Below, piece after piece: positions 1 to 9,061 of a DNA stretch of 64,000 nucleotides (position 1 is the stretch's first letter; the number at the start of each line of letters is the position of its first letter). This DNA comes from Kuafuiihalomonas sp039024635 (GTDB taxonomy: Bacteria; Myxococcota; Kuafuiibacteriia; Kuafuiibacteriales; Kuafuiibacteriaceae). The notes beneath the pieces are model-generated. The model was not told the origin of the DNA, searched no databases, and worked only from the letters and a program-made list of their open reading frames with translations. The translations under genes were made by a program, and so were the position numbers. The stretch covers positions 18,183 to 82,182 of the forward strand of contig JBCCQA010000025.1 of assembly GCA_039024635.1 (NCBI GenBank), given 5' to 3'.

Positions 1-2
1 CC

Positions 3-1895
3 TACCGCGACTTCGTCCAGCGGGTTCTGAACGACATTCGGGCTCTAGAGATGATGATCGAGGAGGGCTGGTTCGAGAGCGGCGTGCGGCGAATCGGTGC
101 CGAGCAGGAGCTCTTTCTGGTCGACGAGGGGCGCCGGCCGGCCCTGTGCGCGGCCGAAGTCCTCAAGACCCTGGACGACGAACACTTCACCAACGAGCTC
201 GCGACCTTCAACCTGGAATGCAACCTCGACCCCATGCTCTTCGAAGGTCGGGCCCTTCGAAGCATGGAGGAGCAGCTGGTGGGCTTCGTCCAGAAGGCCA
301 GAGCCTCGGCGGCCAGTCATGGCGCCGACGTTGCGCTGATGGGGATCTTGCCCACCCTTCGGATGTCCGACCTCAGCCTGGCCTCCATGACGCCCCACCC
401 CCGCTACGAGCTCCTCAATAGCGCGCTGAACGCGATGCGTGGGGGCGCTTACCGCTTCAACATTCTCGGCCTCGACAGCCTTTCCTTCGAGCACGACAAC
501 GTGATGGTGGAAGCCTGTAATACGAGCTTCCAGATTCACTTCCAAGTGGGGCCCGACGAGTTTGCTCACCTCTACAACGTGGCCCAGCTGGTCGCGGCGC
601 CGCTGGTGGCAGTCAGCGCATTTTCGCCCACTCTTCTCGGGCGCCGACTTTGGCACGAGACGCGGATCGCGCTCTTCGAGCAGTCGGTCGACACTCGCAA
701 GGCCACCGGTCATCTGCGAGAGCGCGCATCACGTGTGAGTTTCGGCTCCGACTGGGTCCGAGATGGCGGCGTTTCGGAGCTCCTCCAGGAAGACGTCATG
801 CGCTTTCGAGCGCTGCTCGGTGCCGACACGAGCGAAGACTCCGTGGCCAAAGTTCGGGCGGGTGAGATCCCCAAACTGAAGGCGCTGCGCATCCACACCG
901 GGACCGTCTACCGCTGGAACCGACCTTGCTTTGGGGTTACGGATGGGCGTCCTCACCTGAGGATCGAGAACCGCGCCCTTCCCTCGGGACCCACCCCCAT
1001 CGACGCCATGGCCAACGCGGCCTTCTGGTTCGGGCTCATCAGCGGCATCAGCAGCGAGTACGCCGACGTGCCGACCCGCTTCGAGTTCGCTCGGGCCAAG
1101 GCCAACTTCTACCGGGCCGCGCAACGGGGTCTGGACGCTGCGCTGGAGTGGCCGGACGGCCGCACCTGGACAGCTCAAGACCTCGTCAAGGAGCGTCTGC
1201 TCCCCATGGCGCGGGAAGGCCTGCTCCACAAGAACATCGATGCAGGCGACGTCGAGCGCTACCTGGGCGTCATCGAGCAGCGGGTCGACCGCAAGCGCAC
1301 CGGCTCACTATGGCTCCTGACCTCCCTCGACTCCATGGGTGACAGCGGGAGCTGGAGCGAGCAGATGGGCGCCATCACGTCCGCCGCCATCGCTCGGGAG
1401 AAAACGGGGGCACCGGTCAGTGAATGGCCTTTGGCCACCATGAACGAGTGCACTGACTGGAAGCACTCCTACCACCGGGTCGAGCAGTACATGACGACCG
1501 ATCTCGTCACCGTGGAGGAAGACGAGCCGGTCGAGCTGGTGGCTCGGCTGATGGATTGGAAGAAGATCCGACATGTCCCGGTCGAAGACGGCCAGCACCA
1601 TCTGGTCGGGCTCGTCTCTCACCGTGAATTGATGCGAACCCTGCTGGAGCGGGGCGCTGATGCGCGGACCATCCCGGTCCGGGACATCATGAAGCGCGAT
1701 ATCATCACCGTGCGTCCGACCTCCCGCACGCTGGACGCCATGCACCTGATGGACGAACACACCGTAGCCTGCTTGCCTGTGGTCAAGGAAGATCGGCTGG
1801 TCGGCATCATCACCGAGCGGGACTACATGTTCATTGCCAAAGACCTGATGCTGAGTCAGTTCTCCGATGAGCCCGAAGTCGACCCCATGGCGTGA
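3..1895 (+). CDS. Glutamate-cysteine ligase-like (GCS2 family) protein with C-terminal CBS pair, 5'-truncated
   Basis: The frame is open from the first bases of the window, so the true start lies upstream and the first ATG (51) is probably internal. The N-terminal three quarters resembles the GCS2 carboxylate-amine ligase family, with the early segment IGAEQELFLVD and later acidic and arginine-rich active-site stretches such as HLRIENRALPSG. The last ~140 residues form two CBS motifs (QYMTTDLVTV and DIMKRDIITV), which usually bind adenine nucleotides and regulate an attached enzyme. By family it would ligate glutamate to an amine or cysteine; the actual substrate is unknown. A deacylase-like gene follows within about 30 bases. 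Confidence 0.8.
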   Translation, partial: YRDFVQRVLNDIRALEMMIEEGWFESGVRRIGAEQELFLVDEGRRPALCAAEVLKTLDDEHFTNELATFNLECNLDPMLFEGRALRSMEEQLVGFVQKARASAASHGADVALMGILPTLRMSDLSLASMTPHPRYELLNSALNAMRGGAYRFNILGLDSLSFEHDNVMVEACNTSFQIHFQVGPDEFAHLYNVAQLVAAPLVAVSAFSPTLLGRRLWHETRIALFEQSVDTRKATGHLRERASRVSFGSDWVRDGGVSELLQEDVMRFRALLGADTSEDSVAKVRAGEIPKLKALRIHTGTVYRWNRPCFGVTDGRPHLRIENRALPSGPTPIDAMANAAFWFGLISGISSEYADVPTRFEFARAKANFYRAAQRGLDAALEWPDGRTWTAQDLVKERLLPMAREGLLHKNIDAGDVERYLGVIEQRVDRKRTGSLWLLTSLDSMGDSGSWSEQMGAITSAAIAREKTGAPVSEWPLATMNECTDWKHSYHRVEQYMTTDLVTVEEDEPVELVARLMDWKKIRHVPVEDGQHHLVGLVSHRELMRTLLERGADARTIPVRDIMKRDIITVRPTSRTLDAMHLMDEHTVACLPVVKEDRLVGIITERDYMFIAKDLMLSQFSDEPEVDPMA

Positions 1896-1922
1896 TTGGG
1901 GCGGCGGCGGTCAGCGCCCACC

Positions 1923-2822
1923 ATGGCTCTTCCTTCCAAACTGCAGCGACGCATCTTCGACCTGGGCGATCCGGGCTCCGGTCCCACGCTCGTCACCATC
2001 GGTGGCGTTCACGGTGACGAGCCGGCTGGGGTGGAAGCCATGGAGCGGCTGGCGCGTCATCAGCCCGAGCCGGCCGGACGAATGCTGGGCCTGACCGGCA
2101 ACATCGGGGCCCTGCGAGCCGGGACGCGCTACATCGACGTGGATCTCAACCGATGCTGGACCGAGGACGGCATGGCCTGGGCCGCGCAGAACCCAGGCGC
2201 GGCAGCAGAGCACGGCGAGCTCCTGGAGCTCCTCGAGATCCTCGAGGGTGCGTGGCGGGCTCGCTCCCAAGAGCATCCCTTCGTCGTGCTCGACCTCCAC
2301 ACGACGAGCGGGGCCGGACCCCCTTTCGCCATGCTGAGCACCCGGGAGGACGAGATGGCCTTCGGCCGTCGACTGCCCATCGTGAAGGTGCTTGGGATCG
2401 AGCGGTACGTGAACGGGGCCCTCCTGAGCTTTCTCAGCGCCTGGGGCGCCATCTCCTTGGGCTTCGAGGGCGGCCAACATCAGGCTCCGGACAGCGTGGA
2501 GCACCACCGCGCCCTGATGTGGGTGGCAGCGGTCCAGCTCGGCCTGGTGGAAGCGGGCATCGAGCGAGCTTGGGTCGAGCGGCTGCAGCGGGCCTGCCGA
2601 GAGGTCCCGGGCGAGATTCGCGTCGTTCATCGGCACGAGGTCCGACCCCGGGACGGGTTCACGATGCGGCCGGGCCACTATCACTTGGAGCCCATCAAAG
2701 CCGGGCTCCATCTGGCCAACGATGGGACGGGCGCCATCCTAGCACCGGTCGGGGGCTACTTGCTGATGCCGTCCTACGGGCCCAAGGGCGAAGACGGCTT
2801 CTTCATCGGCCAAGCGGTATGA
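1923..2822 (+). CDS. Succinylglutamate desuccinylase/aspartoacylase (AspA/AstE) family protein
   Basis: This is a predicted zinc-dependent deacylase of 299 residues. The zinc-binding signature GGVHGDEPAG (His30 and Glu33) is followed by DVDLNR (residues 72-77) and the second zinc histidine in LDLHTTSG (His126). The ATG at 1923 is preferred over the TTG at 1896, which directly follows the upstream stop and would add a basic tail outside the domain. It lies 27 bases downstream of the GCS2-CBS gene, so the two probably share a transcript and could make and break related gamma-glutamyl or N-acyl amides. The substrate cannot be read from the sequence. Confidence 0.85.
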   Translation: MALPSKLQRRIFDLGDPGSGPTLVTIGGVHGDEPAGVEAMERLARHQPEPAGRMLGLTGNIGALRAGTRYIDVDLNRCWTEDGMAWAAQNPGAAAEHGELLELLEILEGAWRARSQEHPFVVLDLHTTSGAGPPFAMLSTREDEMAFGRRLPIVKVLGIERYVNGALLSFLSAWGAISLGFEGGQHQAPDSVEHHRALMWVAAVQLGLVEAGIERAWVERLQRACREVPGEIRVVHRHEVRPRDGFTMRPGHYHLEPIKAGLHLANDGTGAILAPVGGYLLMPSYGPKGEDGFFIGQAV

Positions 2823-2860
2823 GCCGCCCGTCATCTCCATGGAGGGGTGGACGCTTGGTC

Positions 2861-4822
2861 TCAGTCGTCGAGTCCGCTGGCAGAGGCTTGACGCGTCACT
2901 GAGTCGCTGTTTTCGGCCTCCCCCAGGATTTCCTCCACGCGAGCGAGCAGGGTGCGTCGCCCGAAGGGCTTGATGAGCACCCGTTCCAGATCGATGCCGG
3001 ACTCCAGGGTGAGGAGATCCTCCCCATAGCCCGTCATGAACAGAACGGGGAGCTCGGGGCGGACCATGGCCAGCCTCTCCGCGAGCTCGAAGCCCGACAT
3101 GTCGGCCATGCAGACGTCGGTGACCACGAGGCTCATCTGCTTCTCCGTCTCCAGGAGCCGGAGGGCCTCTGGACCGGAGCCTGCGGTCAGGACCTCGAAG
3201 CGGCCTCGCTTCAGAAGAAGGCCCACGAAGCGCCGCATCGAATCGTCGTCATCGACGACGAGGATCCGACGTCGACCTGGCGTCGGTGTCTGTCCATTGG
3301 GATCGGCCTGATGAGAGGGCCAGGTCAGTACGGCTCGTGTACCTCGACCGGGCTCGCTGTCGAGCTCGACCCGGCCGTTACTGGCTCGCACCATGGCTCG
3401 AAGCGAGGGCAAGCCGAGTCCGGCTTGGCTGGCCTCGGCCTTGGTCGAAAAGAAGGGCTCGAAGGCGCGACGTAGCACGGCTCGGCTCATGCCTCGTCCG
3501 TGATCCCTGACCTCGAACTCGACAGTGCCGTCGCCGTTGCCGCACCGGATGTCGATGGCCCTCCCGGGCGTGCTGGCCTCGGCCGCGTTCTGCACCAAAA
3601 TCTTCAGAATCGATTCCAGGACTCGACTGTCCACTTCCAGCTCGCAGGGGCGGAGGTCAAGGCGCAGTCCGATGTCGTCGCCCACCAGGTTCCGGAGCTC
3701 GGGTTCGGCGGAGGCGATGAGCTCGTCGAGTCGGACCGGGGGCGCGGAGAGGGTCTCGGTCCCAAGGCTCGTGCCGAGGCGGCTCACCACCGCCGCTGCG
3801 CTTCGCAATTCGGCTAGGTGCTGCGATTTGAAGCGTTTGATCTCTTCGCTGGTCTCGGGCAGCAGGTCGGTCCGGCCGAGCAAGACCTGAAGCGTGTTGT
3901 TCAAGTTGTGGACGAACTCGCCTCCGAAGCGGCTGATAGCCTCCAGGCGAAGCGAGTCTTCCAAGTGCGCCCTGAGCTCGGCCCGCCGTCGTTCGGCCAG
4001 CACCCGATCCGAGACGTCCCGATAGGTGCGGATGGTTTGAGGTCGGCCGCCCTCGTCCCCGATCTCGAAAGAGAAGGCCTCGAAGTGGCGGACCCGCCCC
4101 TGAGGGTCGACCACGGGGATGCTCCCGGACGGCGCTTCCAGGGCTTCGTTGCCTTCGCGGAGTCCGAGCAGGGTGCGGGCGCTGTGGCTCAAGGCCTCGA
4201 TTCGGCCGCCTTCATCCAAGACCAGGGTGGGGCTCGGGACCTTCTCGATGAGCGAGGTGAGGCGTCGTCGACTCCGGGCTAGCCTGTTCATGGTCTGGCC
4301 CAGGAGGGCCTGAAAAACCAAGACGAGGGCTAGAGTGGCCCAGGTGGCTATCAGGACGACCATCAACATGGTCAGGTCCCGGGTCGGAATGCCGGGGCCT
4401 CCGGGCAGCAAGAGGAGGGCCGGCACCAAAACGGTCAATCCGGCCGCCAAAGCGATGGCCGGCACGGGGCCCCAAAGGAGGCTCGTACCCACCAGGAGGG
4501 GCGCCAACGCGACCGAGGACGAAGTCCGAATGCCGTCGACGCTGGTCGCGAAGGTGTAGCAAATCTCGGCTGCGATCCCTCCTACGAGCAGGGCCATGGG
4601 AATGCTGCGGCGGCCCAGGCTTTGAAAGGTCAGCGCTGCTGCCAGAAGAAGGAGCATCCATGGGTCGGTGCTCTGGACGGTGCTGGACCCGCCCTTGGTC
4701 AGGACGCTGGTGAAGGTCGTGACGAGGTAGCCGCCAAGCGCGATGGCGAGAGCCACCGTCGTCCATTGTCGCTGCAGACCCGGCCGAACGGCCTCCAGCG
4801 TCGTCATCGATGCGTAGATCAC
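2861..4822 (-). CDS. Membrane hybrid sensor histidine kinase with C-terminal receiver domain
   Basis: The 653-residue protein starts with about six hydrophobic segments (residues ~20-175), so sensing is probably at or within the membrane. A PAS-like domain follows (~190-275). The H-box is FVHNLNNTLQ with phospho-accepting His305. The HATPase domain shows the N-box (Asn412 in QNAAEA), DHGRGM (440-445) and the GLGL lid (468-471). The C-terminal receiver (~518-635) has Asp524/525, phospho-acceptor Asp569 and Lys618. No partner regulator adjoins it, so the attached receiver may be the output or an intramolecular relay. It converges with the upstream deacylase gene, with a 38-base gap. Confidence 0.9.
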   Translation of the reverse strand: MIYASMTTLEAVRPGLQRQWTTVALAIALGGYLVTTFTSVLTKGGSSTVQSTDPWMLLLLAAALTFQSLGRRSIPMALLVGGIAAEICYTFATSVDGIRTSSSVALAPLLVGTSLLWGPVPAIALAAGLTVLVPALLLLPGGPGIPTRDLTMLMVVLIATWATLALVLVFQALLGQTMNRLARSRRRLTSLIEKVPSPTLVLDEGGRIEALSHSARTLLGLREGNEALEAPSGSIPVVDPQGRVRHFEAFSFEIGDEGGRPQTIRTYRDVSDRVLAERRRAELRAHLEDSLRLEAISRFGGEFVHNLNNTLQVLLGRTDLLPETSEEIKRFKSQHLAELRSAAAVVSRLGTSLGTETLSAPPVRLDELIASAEPELRNLVGDDIGLRLDLRPCELEVDSRVLESILKILVQNAAEASTPGRAIDIRCGNGDGTVEFEVRDHGRGMSRAVLRRAFEPFFSTKAEASQAGLGLPSLRAMVRASNGRVELDSEPGRGTRAVLTWPSHQADPNGQTPTPGRRRILVVDDDDSMRRFVGLLLKRGRFEVLTAGSGPEALRLLETEKQMSLVVTDVCMADMSGFELAERLAMVRPELPVLFMTGYGEDLLTLESGIDLERVLIKPFGRRTLLARVEEILGEAENSDSVTRQASASGLDD

Positions 4823-4991
4823 CAGCCGCCTGACCCGAGGAGAGAGGAACCGTTTGCTTCACCAACTAGTCAATCACCAGGATCGACTCCGAAATGACGA
4901 GTTGCGTCGAGCTCTGCTAGAGGCTGCGTTTTGAATAGTTGGACAGGGAAGCCTAGGGCGCTTCCCAAGCGGGGAACCGCATGCTTACACC

Positions 4992-5363
4992 TTGGAGGTG
5001 CTGAGAATCGCGCTTCTCGCCTCCTTCGCCTGTGGCCTGTCGGCCTGCGGAGGCACCGGCGACGCCTGTGAGGAACCGGGGACGACCAACGGCTGCCCAG
5101 ATGATTTTGGCTGCCAGATCGCGACCCTCCCGGGCCCCGACGAGATCACCCAGACGGACGCTGGCGGAAACATCATCGCCGTCCAGCAGTGCTTTCGACC
5201 GGAGCTTGCCCAGCTCTCGGTTTGCCAGCCTATCTGCGAAACGACCGCGGACTGCGATGAGGGCGAGATATGCGACCTCGGCTTTCTATCGGAGCTTCGA
5301 ACCTGTCGGGTCGCGTCTAGGCCTTCGCTCCCGAGCGAGGTGATCTGTGAGGAGTTCCGCTGA
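4992..5363 (+). CDS. Small cysteine-rich lipoprotein, unknown function
   Basis: A 123-residue protein with a short hydrophobic N-terminus ending in a lipobox (LSAC, then Gly-Gly), so it is probably exported and lipidated. The mature part carries about ten cysteines with spacing such as CQPICETTADCDEGEIC, typical of disulfide-rich surface lipoproteins in Myxococcota. The start is uncertain: TTG at 4992, or GTG at 4998 with GGAG just before it. No enzyme motif is visible. It stands alone between the divergent kinase gene and a convergent oxidase gene. Confidence 0.65.
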   Translation: MEVLRIALLASFACGLSACGGTGDACEEPGTTNGCPDDFGCQIATLPGPDEITQTDAGGNIIAVQQCFRPELAQLSVCQPICETTADCDEGEICDLGFLSELRTCRVASRPSLPSEVICEEFR

Positions 5364-5373
5364 GCCAGTTTGC

Positions 5374-6579
5374 TCAGGCGCCTACCGTCTGCAGGCGATC
5401 GGCCACCATAGATCCGATGGCCAGAGAGGCGGTGGCCGCAGGGGAAGGCGCGTTCACAACGTGCAACATGGCCTGACTCTCTGAGAACGCGAAGTCGTCG
5501 ACGAGTTCACCTCTTTGCGTCATGGCCTGGGCCCGGACCCCCGCCGGTGCGGGCACGACGTCCTCCACCGAGAGTTCCGGCACCAGTCGACGAAGGGCAC
5601 TGACAAAGCGAGGAAAGTAAAGACTCCGCGCCATCTCCACCAGGCCCGTTCGCCAGTGCCGACCCACGAAGCGCCAAAAGCCGACGTGGCCAAGGGTCGA
5701 CGCCATGTCGGCGAAGTCGAAGCGTTCGAAGCGATAACCCTCTCGCGCAAAGGCTAAGACCGCACTCGGTCCACACTCCACTTCACCCGTCACGGTCCGG
5801 GTCAGATGGACCCCGAGAAAAGGAAAGCGGGGATCGGGGACTGGGTAGATCAGGTGGCGGCACAGCTGTCGGGCTCCCGGACGGAGCACGCCGTACTCGC
5901 CTCGAAAGGGGATGATGCGGTGCTCCGGCTTGGCGCCGCAGGCTCGGGCGACCCGGTCGGAGTGGAGCCCGGCGCAGTTGACCAAGCGGCTGGCCTTAAG
6001 CCGACCGCCATCGGTTTCGACCTCGACCCGACCCTCCGTCGCCTGGGCCGCTCGAAGGGCTCGACCGAGCAGCACGTTGCTGCCCCGGTCTTGGATATGG
6101 GTTCGAAGCGCTTCAGCAAAGGCGACATAGTCCACGATGCCGGTGTCTTCGACCAACAGCGCTTCTGCGCCCGGGGCCAGGTGGGGCTCTCGGCTTCGTA
6201 GGGCTTCTTTCGTCAGCCGTCGGCAGTCGATTCCGTTGGCCTTCCCCCGGGCTTCGAGTTCAGGGAGGCGAGTCTTCTCGTGGCCATCGACCGCCACCAC
6301 GACCTTGCCGCATACCTCGTGGGGCACGTGGTAGTGGCGACAGAACTCGAGCAAGGCAGCCCGACCAGCCCGGCAGCTTTTGGCCTTGAGGGAACCCGGT
6401 CGATAGTAGAGGCCCGAGTGAATGACGCCGGAGTTGTGGCCGCTCTGGTGGGCAGCGACCTGGTTCTCCTTGTCGAGGACCATCACGCGTCGACCGCGTT
6501 CGACCAGCGCGTAGGCGGTGGCCAAACCGACGACGCCCGCCCCGACCACGATAACCTCTGCGTCGAGTCTGGCGCTCAC
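5374..6579 (-). CDS. lhgO: L-2-hydroxyglutarate oxidase (LhgO-like) FAD enzyme
   Basis: A DAO-family flavoprotein of 401 residues. The FAD-binding GAGVVG is at residues 13-18, followed by the LhgO-type region around residues 44-59 (HQSGHNSGVIHSGLYY). Members oxidise L-2-hydroxyglutarate to 2-oxoglutarate, as metabolite repair or lysine/glutarate catabolism. The open frame extends about 100 codons further upstream, but the GTG at 6579 is chosen because it overlaps the stop of the upstream TPR gene (GTGA) and lies just before the FAD fold; the extension is out-of-frame TPR sequence. The overlap implies translational coupling. Confidence 0.88.
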   Translation of the reverse strand: MSARLDAEVIVVGAGVVGLATAYALVERGRRVMVLDKENQVAAHQSGHNSGVIHSGLYYRPGSLKAKSCRAGRAALLEFCRHYHVPHEVCGKVVVAVDGHEKTRLPELEARGKANGIDCRRLTKEALRSREPHLAPGAEALLVEDTGIVDYVAFAEALRTHIQDRGSNVLLGRALRAAQATEGRVEVETDGGRLKASRLVNCAGLHSDRVARACGAKPEHRIIPFRGEYGVLRPGARQLCRHLIYPVPDPRFPFLGVHLTRTVTGEVECGPSAVLAFAREGYRFERFDFADMASTLGHVGFWRFVGRHWRTGLVEMARSLYFPRFVSALRRLVPELSVEDVVPAPAGVRAQAMTQRGELVDDFAFSESQAMLHVVNAPSPAATASLAIGSMVADRLQTVGA

Positions 6580-7094
6580 TCGCCGAGAAGCCCCGGAGGC
6601 TTGGTGCCCCGTCGAAGGGGGAGGACGTCGCTCACGCCGAAGAACTGCTCGGGCTCCTTTTCCTTTCCGTGCGCGAGTACCCAGCTCAGCTCCCTGGCCA
6701 GCCGTTCTTCTCCCAGCGCCTCCAGGCGGCCGAGGTCGGCCTCGGCTTTTCGTCGATGGCCCATGAGCATGTGGAGCACGCCCCTGTACATGTACGGCTG
6801 GGGCATCTTCGGCTTCATCTCGATGGCCAGGTCGTAGTGACGAAGCGCGGCGTCGAAGTGGGTCTCGCCCTGCTTGCGAAGGCAATAGGCCAGGTTGTTG
6901 TGGGCCTCGGCCAGGCTCCGCTTGTGAAGGCTCTGCTCGAAAGCGGCCTGCGCCTGTTCGAACTTCCTCGCTCGCATCAGACTTACGCCTTGGTTGTACA
7001 GCTCGATGGAGGTCTTGGGACTCCCGCTGGGCGCCGCTCGGACCGGCCCTGCGAAGGTCGAGAGCGCGATGATGAAGACAGTCCTGCTCAGCAT
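6576..7094 (-). CDS. Secreted or periplasmic TPR protein
   Basis: About 172 residues from the ATG at 7094, which begins a good signal peptide (hydrophobic run ending near GPVRAA). Two or three tetratricopeptide-like helix pairs follow (YNQGVSLMRARKFEQAQAAF; HNNLAYCLRKQGE...), ending in a charged tail. The frame is open upstream to 7232, but that stretch lacks signal-peptide character. The stop overlaps the GTG of the LhgO-like gene by 4 bases. TPR proteins act as scaffolds; the partner is unknown. Confidence 0.75.
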   Translation of the reverse strand: MLSRTVFIIALSTFAGPVRAAPSGSPKTSIELYNQGVSLMRARKFEQAQAAFEQSLHKRSLAEAHNNLAYCLRKQGETHFDAALRHYDLAIEMKPKMPQPYMYRGVLHMLMGHRRKAEADLGRLEALGEERLARELSWVLAHGKEKEPEQFFGVSDVLPLRRGTKPPGLLGE

Positions 7095-7318
7095 GCTGGC
7101 CACGGATGGGATGGAAGCAAAGGGCCCGGAGAAGTGAAAATAAAAATCAGGGTTTCGGTTCTTTGACGTCGGCGTGACGATTCGGAGACATCGCTTGCCT
7201 CTCGGCCGCGGTGTTTCCTTGCGCTCGGTCAATGACGGCGCGGGCCCATCGTTTTTCTTGGACTCTGAACCCGCCTTTGGCGATTCGGCTGCGGGGCCGA
7301 GCGCCCGAGGAGCACGGA

Positions 7319-9061
7319 ATGAAGATCAAGAGCACGATGACGAGTCTGGCCCTTCTTGGCGCCCTCGCCTGTGGCGAGGACGGGATCCAGGGCGAGGTTG
7401 GGCCTCAAGGGGCGCCCGGCATGGACGGAGAGAACGGGGAAGACGGCGAGGACGGCCAGCAAGGGCCTCCCGGGATGGACGGTGAGCGCGGCCCAGCCGG
7501 GCCCAACGGGATCTTCATGCAGGAGATCGCCCGCTACCGGGGGCCTGGTGCGGGCTTCGACGAGGGAGCGGCCGAGATCGTCAGCTACGACGCGACGACG
7601 GAACGGCTCTTCGTCGTCAATGCCGAGAGCAGCTCGGTCGACGTCCTCGACCTGTCCAATCTCGACATGGCCATGGGCACCGATCCCAACCCAGGTCTGA
7701 TCGGCACCATCCAACCCGATGGAGACGGCGTGAACAGCGTCGACACCTTTGAGGGTGTCGTGGCGGTCGCGGTGGAGCTCACTGATGCCGACGATGACTC
7801 TATTCAGCTTCCTGGCCGGGTCGTCTTCTACGATGCGGAGACACTGGAGGAACTTGGACGAGCCGGCGTCGGGGCCCTCCCCGACATGGTCACCTTCACT
7901 CCGGACGGGAACACGCTCATGGTGGCCAACGAAGGCGAGCCCAACGACGAAGTGACCCTCAATCCTCAGGGCTCGGTATCGGTGATCGGCGTTCAGAACG
8001 GCTTCGACTCGGCCAATATCGTCGTGCGAACCGCCGACTTCACGAGTTTCGACGTCGGGAATCCCAATGAGGCCGCTTTCCCTGCCGGCATCCGCCAGAT
8101 CTTCCCGGGCGCCACCCGATCCGAAGATCTGGAGCCCGAGTATATCGCCACCAGCGCAGACGGAGGGACCGCCTATGCCATCTGCCAGGAGCATAACGCC
8201 CTCGCCGTCATCGACATCGTAAGCGCCGAGGTCACCGCATTCCTGGACCTCGGAACCAAGAACCACGCCATCCCCGGCAACGAATTGGATGCCAGCAACG
8301 AGGACGGGGCCATCAACATCCGGAGCTGGCCCGTCAGGGGCCTCTACCAGCCCGACGCAATTGCGGCCTACGAGGTCGCGGGCGTGACCTACCTCGTGAC
8401 CGCCAACGAGGGCGACGCCGTCGACTACGATGGCTTCAGCGAGGAGGCACGCATTGGCGATCTCACACTGGATCCAACGGACTTCCCAGACGCGGCCACC
8501 CTTCAGCTCGACCAAAACCTGGGGCGGCTCAATGTGACCACCACCATCGGCGATACCGACGGCGACGGAGATTTCGATCAGCTCTTCGTGTACGGCGGCC
8601 GCTCCTTCACCATCTGGGACACGCGCTCCGGTCTCCCGGTCTATGACTCGGGCAACGAGTTCGAGTTGATCACTGCCAATCGACTCGGCGAAGTCGGCTT
8701 CAACGCCACGAACGACGAGAACGGTTTCGATGCTCGAAGCGATGACAAAGGCCCTGAGCCCGAAGGCGTAGCCTTGGGCGTCATCGAAGGTCGAACCTAT
8801 GCCTTCATCGGACTGGAGCGGGTCGGGGGCGTCATGATTTACGACGTGACCACGCCCGAGAGCGCACACTTCGTTCAGTACCTGAACGAACGAGACTTCC
8901 AGGCCGACCAGGCCTCGGTCGAGAACGGGACGGCGGGTGATCTCGGCCCCGAGGGCGTTGAGTTTGTTCCGGCGATGGACAGCCCGCGAGGAAAACCTCT
9001 CCTCATCGTCGGCTACGAGATCTCCGGCTCCGTCGTCATCTACGAAATCGAGACTCTCTAG
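7319..9061 (+). CDS. Collagen-like lipoprotein with choice-of-anchor I beta-propeller-like domain
   Basis: 580 residues from the ATG at 7319. A short hydrophobic leader ends at Cys18 (GALAC), a plausible lipidation site. The mature protein begins with about 14 Gly-X-Y triplets (around residues 23-64; for example GPQGAPGMDG and GPPGMDGERGPAG), forming a short collagen-like stalk. The remaining ~510 residues resemble the choice-of-anchor I family, a propeller-like fold found near secreted phosphatases and esterases, with blades such as PDMVTFTPDGNTLMVANEGEPN. It is probably surface-displayed. Its 3' end overlaps the convergent cysC by 26 bases. Confidence 0.82.
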   Translation: MKIKSTMTSLALLGALACGEDGIQGEVGPQGAPGMDGENGEDGEDGQQGPPGMDGERGPAGPNGIFMQEIARYRGPGAGFDEGAAEIVSYDATTERLFVVNAESSSVDVLDLSNLDMAMGTDPNPGLIGTIQPDGDGVNSVDTFEGVVAVAVELTDADDDSIQLPGRVVFYDAETLEELGRAGVGALPDMVTFTPDGNTLMVANEGEPNDEVTLNPQGSVSVIGVQNGFDSANIVVRTADFTSFDVGNPNEAAFPAGIRQIFPGATRSEDLEPEYIATSADGGTAYAICQEHNALAVIDIVSAEVTAFLDLGTKNHAIPGNELDASNEDGAINIRSWPVRGLYQPDAIAAYEVAGVTYLVTANEGDAVDYDGFSEEARIGDLTLDPTDFPDAATLQLDQNLGRLNVTTTIGDTDGDGDFDQLFVYGGRSFTIWDTRSGLPVYDSGNEFELITANRLGEVGFNATNDENGFDARSDDKGPEPEGVALGVIEGRTYAFIGLERVGGVMIYDVTTPESAHFVQYLNERDFQADQASVENGTAGDLGPEGVEFVPAMDSPRGKPLLIVGYEISGSVVIYEIETL

